This document shows positions 52,673 through 62,962 of a DNA stretch of 64,000 nt, piece by piece. The position numbers were made by a program, and so were the translations under genes. The notes under the pieces were generated by a model that searched no databases, had not been told where the DNA came from, and saw only the letters and a program-made list of their open reading frames with translations. Source of the stretch: SZUA-36 sp963704855 (GTDB lineage Bacteria > Pseudomonadota > Gammaproteobacteria > Xanthomonadales > SZUA-36); the NCBI GenBank assembly GCA_963704855.1, contig CAVPHY010000001.1:1-64000 (forward strand), given 5' to 3'. Position 1 is the first letter of the stretch; every line of letters starts with the position of its first letter.

Positions 52673-55600
52673 TTAACCCAATGGTACGCGTTTTGGAAGA
52701 TACGCTGCCATGGCGAAACTTCCGGCCAGTGATCCGGGGACCAGGAGAAATTAACGGTACGCAAGGTTCTTTCAGGGTGAGGCATCATGATCGTAACCCG
52801 GCCGTCGGTATTACACAGGCCGGTGATGCCGGCTGGAGAACCGTTCGGGTTTTGAGGATATTCTTTGACGGCTACCCCATCCGCGTTCACATACTGCAAC
52901 GTCACCTGCGTCTGCGCCAGCGCCTGGCCATTGAATTGTGCACGGCCTTCACCATGCGCGGTTGCCACTGGCAGCATACTACCGGCCATGCCGCTGAAGA
53001 ATAACGACGCCGAATCATTAACTTTTACCAGGCTGAGACGCGCTTCAAACTGGCCGGAGCGGTTGGCCACGAATTCCGGCCAGCTTGCGGCGCCCGGTAT
53101 GATGTCCTTTAGCGAAGCGAGCATCTGGCAACCGTTACAGACACCGAGTGCGAAACGGTCCGTTCGTTCAAAAAATGCGGCAAACTGGTCCCTGAGCTGC
53201 GCCTGGAACAGTATGGAGGCCGCCCAGCCCCGGCCTGCACCCAGCACATCACCATATGAAAACCCGCCACAAGCCACCAGGCCCTGGTATTCCGACAGGC
53301 TGGTCCGTTGCTCAAGTAAATCTGACATATGCACGTCGTAAGCCCTGAAACCTGCCAGGTCGAAGGCCGCGGCCATTTCAACCTGTCCATTGACACCCTG
53401 TTCACGCAAAATGGCAATGGCCGGCCTGGTGTTCCTGGCGATAGCCGGCGCAAGCGGGTTCTGCATGGGGATCAAAACTCAGGCGTGGTTCAAGGAACGG
53501 TTGGTCCCATTGCAGGCATTGGGCAAATTCTTCCCTGGCGCAATCCGGATGGTCACGAAGTTTCTGGATCTCAAAGCTTGTTTCATTCCAGGCCTGGTGA
53601 AGAGCCGCCAGATCACTTTGCAGGTAAACACGACCACCGGCCTTGATACTAAGGGTCTGTCCCCTGACTGCCGTGCCGATCTCCTCGATCAGTTCCGCCA
53701 GGCCATGCCTGGCGAGGCACTCCAGCACGGTTCGTTTTTGTGATTCAGCAACCTGGATCACCGCGCCGGGCTCTTCCGAAAATAAACGCGCGCGCAGTTT
53801 ATCTGCGTCATCACCGGGTGCTTTTTCAAACGACAAATCAAGCCCGCAACGCGCGGCGAAGGCCATTTCGCACAGCGTGGTAACCAGGCCGCCATCAGAG
53901 CGGTCGTGGTAGGCGAGTAACCGACCCGCCGCCATGAGCTCCTGTATGGCCGCGAAAAAGCCCTTCAGGTCCTGTGCATTGTCCAGGTCCGGAACCCGAT
54001 CGCTGAATTTCCCATGGACCTGCTCAAGGCAGGAACCACCGAGGCGGTCCAGGCCGTGACCGAGGTCAATTAACAAAAGGCAGTTTGCTTCATCACCGAT
54101 TTTCAATTGCGGCGTAACCGCGAGACGGGCATCGGTGGCCGGTGCAAAAGCAGTTACGACGAGCGACACCGGTGCGAGCATATGTCGCGCTTGCTGCCCT
54201 TGAGTCCAGTCGGTTTTGAGAGACAGGGAGTCCTTGCCGACCGGGATGGCAATACCCAGTGCAGGGCATAATTCCATGCCGACCGCTTTCACCGCCGCGT
54301 ACAGGGCCGCGTCCTGACCTTCCTCACCTGCGGCCGCCATCCAGTTAGCCGATAGCCGCACATCCGAGAGACGCGCGATCGGCGCACTCGCGATATTGGT
54401 GATCGCTTCTGTCACCGCCATCCGGGCTGCAGCGCGGCTGTTAACCACCGCCAGGGGTGTGCGCTCACCCACGGCCATGGCCTCGCCTGTAAACCCATGA
54501 AAACTATGCAGGCTCACCGCTGAATCCGCTACCGGAACCTGCCACGGCCCGACCATCTGGTCGCGCGCCACCAGCCCTCCAACCGAACGGTCGCCAATGG
54601 TGATCAGGAAAGACTTGCTGCCGACTGCCGGGAAACGCAAGACACTGAGAAGATCATCTTCCAAAGTGGTTTGCGCAGGCAGATTTGTAAGCGGGGCCAC
54701 CGTCCCGGTGATGGCATCGCGGTGCAGCCTGGGTGTTTTTCCGAGCAGCACCTCCAATGGCAGGTCAACGGGCGGCCTGTTTAACAAGGCATCGTTCAGG
54801 CGCAGCACACGCTCTTCAGTGACGCTTCCCAATACCGCATAGGGGCAGCGTTCCCGTTCACATAAAAGCTCAAATTCCTGCAGGCGGTCGCGTTCTATAC
54901 CAAGTACATAACGTTCCTGCGACTCGTTGCACCAGATCTCCATGGGTGACATGGCGCCATCCGCACTGGGGATCTCGCGCAATTCCAGCGTGCCACCGCG
55001 GGCGCTGTCGTTTAACAGTTCCGGCAGTGCATTGGATAAACCGCCGGCACCGACATCATGGATGGATACAATCGGATTGGCATCTCCCAATGCACAACAA
55101 CGGTCGATGACTTCCTGGCAGCGTCTTTGCATTTCGGGGTTACCCCGCTGCACAGAGGCAAAATCCAGTTCTTCATTCCCCTGCCCGCTACCGACCGAGG
55201 AAGCCGCACCGCCGCCGAGACCAATCAACATGGCCGGCCCGCCCAGCACGATAACTGCGGAACCTTCAGAAAGCCGCAGTTTTTCAATATGGCCGGGGCG
55301 GATGTTTCCGAGACCACCGGCGAGCATGATGGGCTTGTGATAACCCCAAAGCCTGCCGCCAATGGTCTGTTCGAACGTGCGGAAATAGCCTGTCAAAGCC
55401 GGACGGCCGAACTCGTTGTTGAAAGATGCCGCACCGACCGGCCCTTCGATCATGATGTCCAGCGCACTCGCGATACGGTCGGGCTTACCCGATTTCTCCT
55501 CCCAGTCACGTGGCCTGTCCGGTAGCAACAGGTTGGAAACCGAAAACCCGCTGAGACCGACTTTCGGACGCGCGCCACGACCGGTCGCGGCCTCATCACG

Positions 55601-56620
55601 GATTTCGCCACCCGAACCGGTTGCCGCGCCGGGATATGGTGAGATCGCCGTGGGGTGATTATGGGTCTCCACCTTGATCTGGATACCCACGTCCTCATCC
55701 AGCCAGCTATATTCACCTGTGCCGGGTGTCGGAAAGAAGCGCCGGTTGCGGCGGCCTTCGATAACCGCGGAGTTATCGTGGTAAGCGGACAACACACCGT
55801 CTGGATTCAGGGCATGGGTGTTCCTGATCATGTCAAACAGGGAAAGATCCTGGGCTTCGCCATCCAGTGTCCAGCTGGCGTTGAATATCTTGTGACGGCA
55901 ATGCTCCGAGTTAGCCTGCGCAAACATCATCAGTTCTGCGTCGGTAGGATTGCGGCCGAGCTTTTCATAAGCGGCAATCAGGTAGTCGATTTCAAAACCA
56001 GATAATGCCAGGCCCAGTTCCTTGTTGGTCTTCTCGAGCGCCCGCTTTGCGTTAACGGAGAGGTCCGCAAAATTCAGCGGCCTGGCCGGATGGTGGGCAA
56101 ACAATGCCTTCGCGGCTTCCAGGTCAGTCAATACCGCCTGTGTCATACGGTCGTGAACCAGGGGCTTTATGATGGCAATCATTTTCTCATCATTGGCGCT
56201 CGCGGGAAGATGGAACAGCGTGCCCCGCTCAATGCGGCTTATCGTGTCCAGCCCGCACCGGTATGCAATATCAGTGGCCTTGGTGGACCAGGGTGACTGC
56301 GTACCAAGCCGTGGTACAACCAGAAGCACACGGGAAAGCAACTCGGGAGCCAGATCTGAGTCACCGACGGCGACCGGGTGCCTGGCCTCGACCACCGGCT
56401 CAGGTAAAATACCAGGATGTTCCAGTGATTGCGCATGTAGCAGCGCTTCAAGACGTTGCAGTTCATCCTGTGACAAGTCCAGCGGGCTTTCCACGAAATA
56501 GATAAATTGCGCAACGAAAGGCAACTCCCGCCCTGCGCGCTGACGCAAATCTTCAACAAGTTTTTGCTTGTGGAATTCTGAAAAAGCCGGACCACCGAGC
56601 AGGCAGGTAAACCCTGTCAA
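52669..56620 (-). CDS. purL: Phosphoribosylformylglycinamidine synthase PurL (one frame break)
   Basis: PurL makes FGAM from FGAR, ATP and glutamine, the fourth step of purine synthesis. The long single-chain form is present: an N-terminal PurS-like part, the FGAM synthase core (ANSEHCRHKIFNASW, VETHNHPTAISPYPGAATG, SIHDVGAGGLSNALPEL, DRSDGGLVTTLCEMAFA), and a C-terminal class I glutamine amidotransferase (AILREQGVNGQVEMAAAFD, ALGVCNGCQML, MMPHPERT). The frame breaks at 53467-53470, where cccc should be ccc, just at the linker before the glutaminase. The restored length is about 1316 residues, normal for Gammaproteobacteria. Confidence 0.95.
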
Positions 56621-56714
56621 AGTATCACTCCCGAATTAACAGCTGACATTATAACGGCTGGTCGGTACAGGTGAGCACCAATTTGCTTTTTTTTGCATAC
56701 CGGGCACCAGACAT

Positions 56715-56752
56715 AAAAAAAGGACCCTGCCACGGATGGCCGGATCCTTTTT
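56715..56752 (-). terminator. Rho-independent terminator after dsbC
   Basis: An A-rich arm aaaaaaaggacc and a T-rich arm ggatccttttt form a stem around a GC-rich loop region containing ggccgg. On the minus strand it yields a stem followed by a run of U, about 30 bases after the dsbC stop. Confidence 0.75.
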
Positions 56753-56781
56753 GGGAACGTTCAGTTTTGAGAACCGAAACC

Positions 56782-57525
56782 TTATTCGGAGGGCGCCTCG
56801 AGGGAATCCAGCCGTTCGCGCAATTGTGCTGGCGGCATATAACCGGGTATCAGGGTGCCGTCACTTGTCAGCAACGCCGGTGTGCCGGTTACACCAACTT
56901 CACGACCCAGTTCGTATTGGTCAGCGATCGGATTCGGGCATTTTTGTGGCAGTGGATCCGTTCCATTCTTTGCAAGTGTCAGAGCTTCCTTTTGATCAGC
57001 CGAGCACCATACTGAAACAAACTTGTCATACGAGTCAGAGCCTATACCGGCCCTCGGGAATGCCATGTAATGTATCGCGATACCCAATTCGTTGTACCCG
57101 GCCATCTCGTTATGAAGTTTCCGGCAATAACCACAGTCGATATCCGTGAAAACGAGTAAATCGTATTTTGGTTTTTCCGGTGAGAAAGTGATCTGCTGGT
57201 CCGATTTCAAGTCTGACAACAGGCTCAGACGAATACCGGATTTGGCCTGGTCGGTAATATTGGTGCGGGTGTCGATATCCATAATCTGACCCTGCAACAG
57301 GTACTGGCCGTCAGCGGTCACGTAAACGATGTCGGTATTGATCTGGACCTGTAGCAGGCCTGCGATGGGTGTTTCGGATATTGCGATGGTTGTTGCATTG
57401 GGAACGAGGGCGCGTATCTTGGCTTCAACGGCGTTAAAATCCTTATCTTCAGTTACGCCGGCATTCGCTGTTGTCATCAACAGGCAGGCTGTAAAAGCTG
57501 TAAACAACAGCGATATACGATTCAT
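56782..57525 (-). CDS. dsbC: Thiol:disulfide interchange protein DsbC
   Basis: DsbC is the periplasmic disulfide isomerase, working as a dimer and kept reduced by DsbD. From the ATG at 57525 (MNRISLLFTAFTACLLMTTANA) there is a clear signal peptide with GGAGA upstream. The N-terminal dimerisation domain (IAGLLQVQINTDIVYVTADGQYLLQG) is followed by a thioredoxin fold with active site CGYC in FTDIDCGYCRKLHNEM. The cis-proline loop is VTGTPALL. An upstream in-frame extension was rejected. It lies 98 bp after xerD, an arrangement conserved with E. coli. Confidence 0.96.
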   Translation of the reverse strand: MNRISLLFTAFTACLLMTTANAGVTEDKDFNAVEAKIRALVPNATTIAISETPIAGLLQVQINTDIVYVTADGQYLLQGQIMDIDTRTNITDQAKSGIRLSLLSDLKSDQQITFSPEKPKYDLLVFTDIDCGYCRKLHNEMAGYNELGIAIHYMAFPRAGIGSDSYDKFVSVWCSADQKEALTLAKNGTDPLPQKCPNPIADQYELGREVGVTGTPALLTSDGTLIPGYMPPAQLRERLDSLEAPSE

Positions 57526-57623
57526 TTTTATCTCCGGTCCTGGGTTTGCTCTGTGCTTGGTTGCATTTGACCTGTATGTGGGAAAAAGTTCAACCCATAA
57601 ATTTGGGAAATATGACACCCTGG

Positions 57624-58547
57624 TTAACCGCGGGGATGATGGGCCTCATGCATGCGCTTCAGACCTTCGCGGGCGATATGTGTGTAGATTTGCGTGGTGG
57701 AGAGGTCGCTGTGCCCTAGCAATAACTGGACCACGCGAAGATCGGCGCCGTGATTGAGCAGGTGGGTCGCAAAAGAGTGGCGCAACATGTGCGGTGACAG
57801 TTTTCGCGATATACCGCACAGGCTGGCGTAGCGGCGCACCATGTACCAGAACGCCTGGCGTGTCATTCCGGCTTTTCGCGTCGTTACAAAAATGGCGTCG
57901 GTTTGCACACCCTGCAAAAGCTGGGGCCTGCCATCCGACAGGTAGGCCTTCAGGCTTTCATGTGCTTCATCTCCGATCGGCACCAGGCGTTCTTTTCGGC
58001 CTTTGCCAATCACCCGCACAACACCCTGGTTCAGATTGATATTGGCTAGCTCCAGACCGACAAGTTCGCTAACCCGCAGACCGGTGGCATACATCAACTC
58101 CAGCATCGCCTTGTCACGCAGACCCAGCGTGGTTCCGGTATCCGGCGCAGCGAGCAGGGATTCGATCTGTTCCTCGGTTAATGCCTTCGGCAAACCCCGG
58201 CCGGTTTTCGGGCTTTCGATCAGGGCCACGGGATCGTTGTCGATCTTTCCCTCGCGAACCAGCCACCGATAGAACTGGCGGTATGCAGAAAGGTAGCGCG
58301 AAAGTGAGCGGGGGCTCTTACCCAGCCGCATCTCGGCAGCAAGTACGGCCAGGATATCCTCCCGGGTTGCCTGCGTTAACGGTTTACCCCGAAGTGCAAG
58401 CCCGTGTTGTAAGTTCAGCAGGTCATGACGATAGCTTTGCAGACTGTTATCGCTCAAACCACGTTCGGCCCAAAGACCATCGAGAAACCGCTCAATGACC
58501 GGATCCTGTTTTATACTGCTGCCGGGTTCGGGCGAACCGCTTTTCAT
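57624..58547 (-). CDS. xerD: Site-specific tyrosine recombinase XerD
   Basis: XerD works with XerC at dif to resolve chromosome dimers, activated by FtsK. The 307 residues have the SAM-like core-binding domain (ERFLDGLWAERGLSDNSLQSY) and the catalytic domain. The latter has Arg in ATGLRVSELVGL, Lys in VIGKGRKERLVPIG, HMLRHSFATHLL (HxxR), the His of LLGHSDLSTTQIYTH, and the nucleophile Tyr in QIYTHI. Adjacency to dsbC favours XerD over XerC. Confidence 0.95.
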   Translation of the reverse strand: MKSGSPEPGSSIKQDPVIERFLDGLWAERGLSDNSLQSYRHDLLNLQHGLALRGKPLTQATREDILAVLAAEMRLGKSPRSLSRYLSAYRQFYRWLVREGKIDNDPVALIESPKTGRGLPKALTEEQIESLLAAPDTGTTLGLRDKAMLELMYATGLRVSELVGLELANINLNQGVVRVIGKGRKERLVPIGDEAHESLKAYLSDGRPQLLQGVQTDAIFVTTRKAGMTRQAFWYMVRRYASLCGISRKLSPHMLRHSFATHLLNHGADLRVVQLLLGHSDLSTTQIYTHIAREGLKRMHEAHHPRG

Positions 58548-58672
58548 AGTCGGGCCCTGATCTGCTGCCTAGGCATATAATTCATCCATGGCATCAATGA
58601 TAACCCAAGAAACCCTGACCAATTCATGAAACGCGTATCCTGTATTCAGAATGGACAGATGAGACTTCTATA

Positions 58673-59119
58673 ATGCAAACAGATCAATCCGCATTGTTGA
58701 CCGCTAATGTCTACTGCTCTTTAGCGCGCAGGTCAATGATCATGTTGTATGACACCCTCATTTTGCTGGGCTTGCTGATCCTGGCTGCGGCGATTGCATT
58801 ACCGTTTGGCGATGTGAACAAGCATGCCTTGCACGATTTCTGGTTCACGTTGTGGTTGTTCACAGTCTGCTTCGCCTACCTGGGCGGATGCTGGAGATAC
58901 GGTGGTATAACCGTGGGTATGCGCGCCTGGCGGGTCAGGCTGATCAGCGCCGATGGCCGGAAAATTTCATGGTCAAGATGCTTGTTGCGGTTCCTTGTCG
59001 GCCTGGTTTCACTGGGTCTTTTGGGTATTGGTATTCTCTGGGCGCTGGTGGATTCCAGGAACCGTGGCTGGCATGACCTGGCCGCCCGGACCTTGTTGAT
59101 CAAACCCGTTTCAGACTAG
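58673..59119 (+). CDS. RDD family membrane protein
   Basis: This 148-residue protein has three to four membrane helices and the RDD-type residues: SLARRSMIMLYDTLILLGLL at the start (Arg and Asp of the first helix) and GGITVGMRAWRVRLISADGR. It ends ALVDSRNRGWHDLAARTLLI, the C-terminal D-x-R-x-x-WHD motif. RDD proteins have been linked to transport or membrane homeostasis, but the exact role here is unknown. It is divergent from xerD. Confidence 0.88.
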   Translation: MQTDQSALLTANVYCSLARRSMIMLYDTLILLGLLILAAAIALPFGDVNKHALHDFWFTLWLFTVCFAYLGGCWRYGGITVGMRAWRVRLISADGRKISWSRCLLRFLVGLVSLGLLGIGILWALVDSRNRGWHDLAARTLLIKPVSD

Positions 59120-59162
59120 CCTGAACATTTCACCAGTCGGCGCTGACCGGGTCACGCACACC

Positions 59163-60248
59163 TCAGGTTGATCGGCGCAAAACGGTAACCGCAACAATCA
59201 TCAGAACGGCTGATGGCCAAACCGTACTGAATGCAACCGGAAGTGAATAGGCCGTTGCCAGGTTTTGCGAGGCTCCGTTGATCAGCATGAAAAAAGCGCC
59301 CAGCGTAATACCAACAAACAGCCTGAAACCATGATTGTGATGCCGTGAAGAGCCGAAAACAAAAGGCATGCCAGCAAGGACCAGTGCGATAATTGCCAGC
59401 GGGTACGTGATCTTCTCCCAAAACGCAGACTGGTACATCCTGTCATCCTGTCCATTGCTCTGGAGATAATTCAACTGGTCCCACAAAGCGCGTATTGACA
59501 GGTAGGCCGGACGTGAAACAGCCGATTCGAGCAACTCCGGTTTAATGCCTGAAACCCAGGGCGTACGTTCAAGCGCCAAGGGAACCACCTCCGTCTTGCC
59601 GATCTCTATGATGGAAACGCCTTCCAGCGTCCATTGCTCGCCATCGAAGAATGCACTGTCGGCGCGGGTAATTTTCTGTAAGCCAGCAAAACCGTCAAAA
59701 TGGTGAATTTCAATTTCCTGGAAGTTTATGGACTGCTGTCCGCGGTCAGCGGTCAGCAATGGTCGGCGGATATTGACAATATCACTGCCATCCCTGATCC
59801 ACATACCGGAAGTGCCGCCGATGATAACCTGGCCGACCAGCTGGCTTAGTCTGAAAGCACGCGCCTGCTGCTCGGCGCCGGGAGCAACCCATTCACCAAT
59901 GACCATGACCGGCAAACTCATCAATAGGGTGCCCGCCATCCCTGCAATCGCCAGCCTCAACCTTGAAACACCGGAAACCCGAAAGGCAACCAGTTCATTA
60001 GCGCTTGCAAGTGCACCGATACCAAGCAGCGAACCCATCAGGGCGGATACTGGAAATATCTGGTAGGCCAGCCGCGGGCCTGTCTGCAAGACAAACCAAA
60101 AGGCGTCAGATGCCCCGTAGTCGGCCGTCGTGTCGCGTAATTCACCAAACACGCTGAACATCATCATCAGTATCGTCAAACTGACCCAGACGAGCACAAT
60201 ACCAAGAATAGCGGATTTGCCGATATATTTGTCTACCGTTTTTATCAA
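59163..60248 (-). CDS. lptG: LPS export ABC transporter permease LptG
   Basis: LptG with LptF forms the inner-membrane part of the LptB2FG extractor that moves lipopolysaccharide to LptC/A. The YjgP/YjgQ fold is visible. It has N-terminal helices (ILGIVLVWVSLTILMMMFSVF), FPVSALMGSLLGIGALASANELVAFRVSG, a periplasmic beta-jellyroll middle (RDGSDIVNIRRP; GVSIIEIGKTEVVPL), and C-terminal helices. The start is taken as TTG at 60248 (LIKTVDKYIGKSAI), overlapping the lptF stop as TTGA and giving 361 residues. A longer frame into lptF is not needed. Confidence 0.93.
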   Translation of the reverse strand: MIKTVDKYIGKSAILGIVLVWVSLTILMMMFSVFGELRDTTADYGASDAFWFVLQTGPRLAYQIFPVSALMGSLLGIGALASANELVAFRVSGVSRLRLAIAGMAGTLLMSLPVMVIGEWVAPGAEQQARAFRLSQLVGQVIIGGTSGMWIRDGSDIVNIRRPLLTADRGQQSINFQEIEIHHFDGFAGLQKITRADSAFFDGEQWTLEGVSIIEIGKTEVVPLALERTPWVSGIKPELLESAVSRPAYLSIRALWDQLNYLQSNGQDDRMYQSAFWEKITYPLAIIALVLAGMPFVFGSSRHHNHGFRLFVGITLGAFFMLINGASQNLATAYSLPVAFSTVWPSAVLMIVAVTVLRRST

Positions 60249-61351
60249 GCTGAATTCGCCTTGACCGGAAACCGCCCCTGACGGCGGATCCAAATAAAAC
60301 CGATAATGAGAAAAACCGCGTGAACCCACCACATTCCAATGTGGGTGGGTAGCACACCCTCAGTGATCCAGGTGCGGCACAGGTATAGCAAATTGCCGTA
60401 GAGAATATATACCAGGATGCCGAGTACGATCCTGCCACCCCTGCCCTCACGCGGGTCCGAATGCGAGAGGGGAATGGCCAGCAGGCCCAGTATGATGACG
60501 CTGATTGCTGGCGATAGACGCCATTGTAACTCCGCGATGGATTCGATATTGCCGGTGTCCAAGAGCTCTGCCGTAGATTTCGAGTTTATCCGGGTGCCTT
60601 TCCGTTTACGGAATTCCGGTTCCGGTAAACGCAAATCATTGCGGGCGAAGCTCAGAACGCGCAGATCCAGTTGCCCGGGGGCAACATCGGTCACTTTGCC
60701 CTGTTCGAGAACCAGGTAACGATCGCCGGTCTCAGAGTCCATCCAGTAACGGCCTTTCTCGGCCACCCAAACCTGTTCCCGTTCTTCCTGGCGCTGCTTG
60801 ATGAAGATGTTTTTCAGCGTACTGCCGTCATCCGCGATGGCTTCGGCATATAAGACCAGTTCACCCTGACGGAGCACGTGGAACTTACCTGCCTGCAAGC
60901 CCCAGACGGCAGCCGAACGAAACGCAGCTTCCAGTTGATCTTCGGCCATGCGTGCCGTGACAGGCGCGACCGACAAACCCAAAACCAGCAATATTACAGC
61001 CATTGGTATGACCAGGCTCAGCAATGGCTTCAAGAGCTTGGTCCAGTCAAAACCGCTGGAGCGCATGACAGCCATTTCCTGGTCGCGGTACAAGCGTCCC
61101 AGACCCCACATCACGGCGATAAAACCAGCCAATGGCAATATATTGCCCAGGGTTTCCGGCATATGTAGCAGCACTTGTATGCTCAAAAGACCCGCCGGAA
61201 TACGTCCCCCGGCAATATCCTTGAGCATATCGCTCAGGTAAGCACCCAGCAAAACAATGACGAGCACAATGCTTACGGCTAGCGCCGTCCAGAACAACTC
61301 ACGAAATATGTACCTCTGCAGTATGCTCAATATTAGTATCTTCGTTAACAA
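60245..61351 (-). CDS. lptF: LPS export ABC transporter permease LptF
   Basis: LptF is the second permease of the Lpt system. Features are an N-terminal membrane anchor (LQRYIFRELFWTALAVSIVL), LGNILPLAGFIAVMWGLGRLYRDQEMAVMRSSGF, a periplasmic jellyroll domain (GRYWMDSETGDRYLVLEQGK) and C-terminal helices. The first in-frame start is a TTG at 61351; a TTG at 61330 (SILQRYIF) would be closer to the family start. The gene is divergent from pepA, as in E. coli. Confidence 0.93.
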   Translation of the reverse strand: MLTKILILSILQRYIFRELFWTALAVSIVLVIVLLGAYLSDMLKDIAGGRIPAGLLSIQVLLHMPETLGNILPLAGFIAVMWGLGRLYRDQEMAVMRSSGFDWTKLLKPLLSLVIPMAVILLVLGLSVAPVTARMAEDQLEAAFRSAAVWGLQAGKFHVLRQGELVLYAEAIADDGSTLKNIFIKQRQEEREQVWVAEKGRYWMDSETGDRYLVLEQGKVTDVAPGQLDLRVLSFARNDLRLPEPEFRKRKGTRINSKSTAELLDTGNIESIAELQWRLSPAISVIILGLLAIPLSHSDPREGRGGRIVLGILVYILYGNLLYLCRTWITEGVLPTHIGMWWVHAVFLIIGFIWIRRQGRFPVKANSA

Positions 61352-61357
61352 ATCTAG

Positions 61358-61384
61358 TAGAATGCCGGATTCGTCCGCATTCTA
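61358..61384. promoter_or_regulatory. Inverted repeat between divergent lptF and pepA
   Basis: tagaatgc (61358-61365) and gcattcta (61377-61384) are perfect reverse complements 11 bases apart. Each arm begins with TAGAAT, a -10-like hexamer, on opposite strands. It may be a regulator site or two face-to-face -10 elements for the divergent genes. Confidence 0.4.
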
Positions 61385-61447
61385 GCAGTGTTACAGGGCT
61401 CAACGGTTATTTTAAGAACCAGGAGTTCAGCAAAGGATCCAAAAATA

Positions 61448-62920
61448 ATGAAATTTACACTAGACACAACGCCGGCAACGGAACTTGAAACTGCCTGCCT
61501 GGTTATCGGTGTTTTTGAAAAAGCACCACTGAAAGGCTCGGCAAAACTGGTAAACCAGGCTTGCGATGGCGCGTTGCAACAATTAATAGACAGTGGTGAC
61601 GTCAGTACGGGGTGGAAGGACACCACACTGTTGCACGGGCTCAAGGGCGCAGCGGCAAAACGCATCCTTGTACTGGGGTGTGGTGAAACTGAAAAATTCA
61701 CCACTGTCCGCTATAACAGTGTTTGCATGGGTGCAGGGGCATTCCTGAGGGACCATACCGCCACCAGCGCACATATCTGCCTGCACGAACTGGATGTAAG
61801 CCGGACAACGAAGTTCTGGCGGCTTCGTCAGGCCGCAGTCAGCCTGGCCCAGGCCAACTACCGCTATACCACCACCAAGCCACTTAAGGATGATGACAAG
61901 CAGCCGCTTGACAGTGCTTCATTCAATGCCGGCACCGGTATGCAAGCCGCCCTGGACGAAGCCAGGGGTATCGCAAAAGGCTATTTACGTTCAATCGAAC
62001 TCGGCAACCTGCCACCCAATATCTGCAATCCTCTTTTCCTGGCAGAAACCGCCAGGGAGATCGCGAACAGCTACGAGAATGTCAGCCTGGAAATCCTCGA
62101 TGAGGAGCAGATGGCCGAACTCAAGATGGCGGCTTTGCTGGCAGTAGGACGCGGAAGCCGGAATGGGTCAAAACTGATTATTCTCAAATACCAGGGCAAG
62201 GGCAAAAAAAGCCCGCCCACCGTGCTGGTTGGCAAGGGCATCACTTTCGATAGTGGTGGTCTCTCTCTGAAGCCCGGGCCAAACATGGAACAAATGAAGT
62301 TTGACATGGGTGGTGCAGCCAGTGTGATCGGGGCATTTGAAGCCTGTGCCCAAATGCAGCTACCCATCAACCTGATCTGCGTAGTGGCCGCCGCCGAGAA
62401 CATGCCGGGTGGTAACGCCTACCGGCCGGGCGACGTGCTCACCTCAATGTCAGGAAAGACCATAGAAGTCCTCAATACCGATGCGGAAGGCCGCTTGGTG
62501 CTGTGTGACGCCCTGACCTACAGCCAGCGATTTAAACCCGCAGCCCTGATTGATGTTGCCACCCTGACGGGAGCCGCCGTGATTTCACTCGGACACCATG
62601 CCTCTGTCATCATGAGTAAGCATGATGACCTTGCCGCGGAATTGATCGAAGCGGGAGAGACCGCCGTCGACCGGGGCTGGCGTCTGCCGCTTTGGGATGA
62701 ATACCAGTCGCAACTCAAGTCACCCTATGCCGACATGAAGAATGTCGGTGGGATGGCGGCAGGCAGCATCACCGCCGGTTGCTTTCTTTCGCGCTTTGCC
62801 GAGGACCAGCGATGGGCTCATATTGACTGCGCGGGATCAACCTGGATCTGGGGCGGGGACAAGGGATCAACCGGCAGACCGGTTGGCCTGCTGACCCAAT
62901 TCCTGATCAACCTGGCCTGA
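61448..62920 (+). CDS. pepA: Cytosol aminopeptidase PepA (leucyl aminopeptidase, M17)
   Basis: PepA is a hexameric two-metal leucine aminopeptidase; in E. coli it is also a DNA-binding accessory factor in Xer recombination. The N-terminal macro-like domain is followed by the catalytic domain. The latter has VGKGITFDSGGLSLKPG (metal-binding Lys and Asp), MKFDMGGAASVIG, and the signature NTDAEGRLVL. Later come LIDVATLTGAAVISLG and GGMAAGSITAGCFLSRF. The ATG at 61448 has AAGGAT upstream and gives 490 residues. Its upstream in-frame extension was dropped. Confidence 0.96.
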   Translation: MKFTLDTTPATELETACLVIGVFEKAPLKGSAKLVNQACDGALQQLIDSGDVSTGWKDTTLLHGLKGAAAKRILVLGCGETEKFTTVRYNSVCMGAGAFLRDHTATSAHICLHELDVSRTTKFWRLRQAAVSLAQANYRYTTTKPLKDDDKQPLDSASFNAGTGMQAALDEARGIAKGYLRSIELGNLPPNICNPLFLAETAREIANSYENVSLEILDEEQMAELKMAALLAVGRGSRNGSKLIILKYQGKGKKSPPTVLVGKGITFDSGGLSLKPGPNMEQMKFDMGGAASVIGAFEACAQMQLPINLICVVAAAENMPGGNAYRPGDVLTSMSGKTIEVLNTDAEGRLVLCDALTYSQRFKPAALIDVATLTGAAVISLGHHASVIMSKHDDLAAELIEAGETAVDRGWRLPLWDEYQSQLKSPYADMKNVGGMAAGSITAGCFLSRFAEDQRWAHIDCAGSTWIWGGDKGSTGRPVGLLTQFLINLA

Positions 62921-62962
62921 AACAACCGGGCTTGAAAGACACGGCACTGAGCGTTTCAACTT

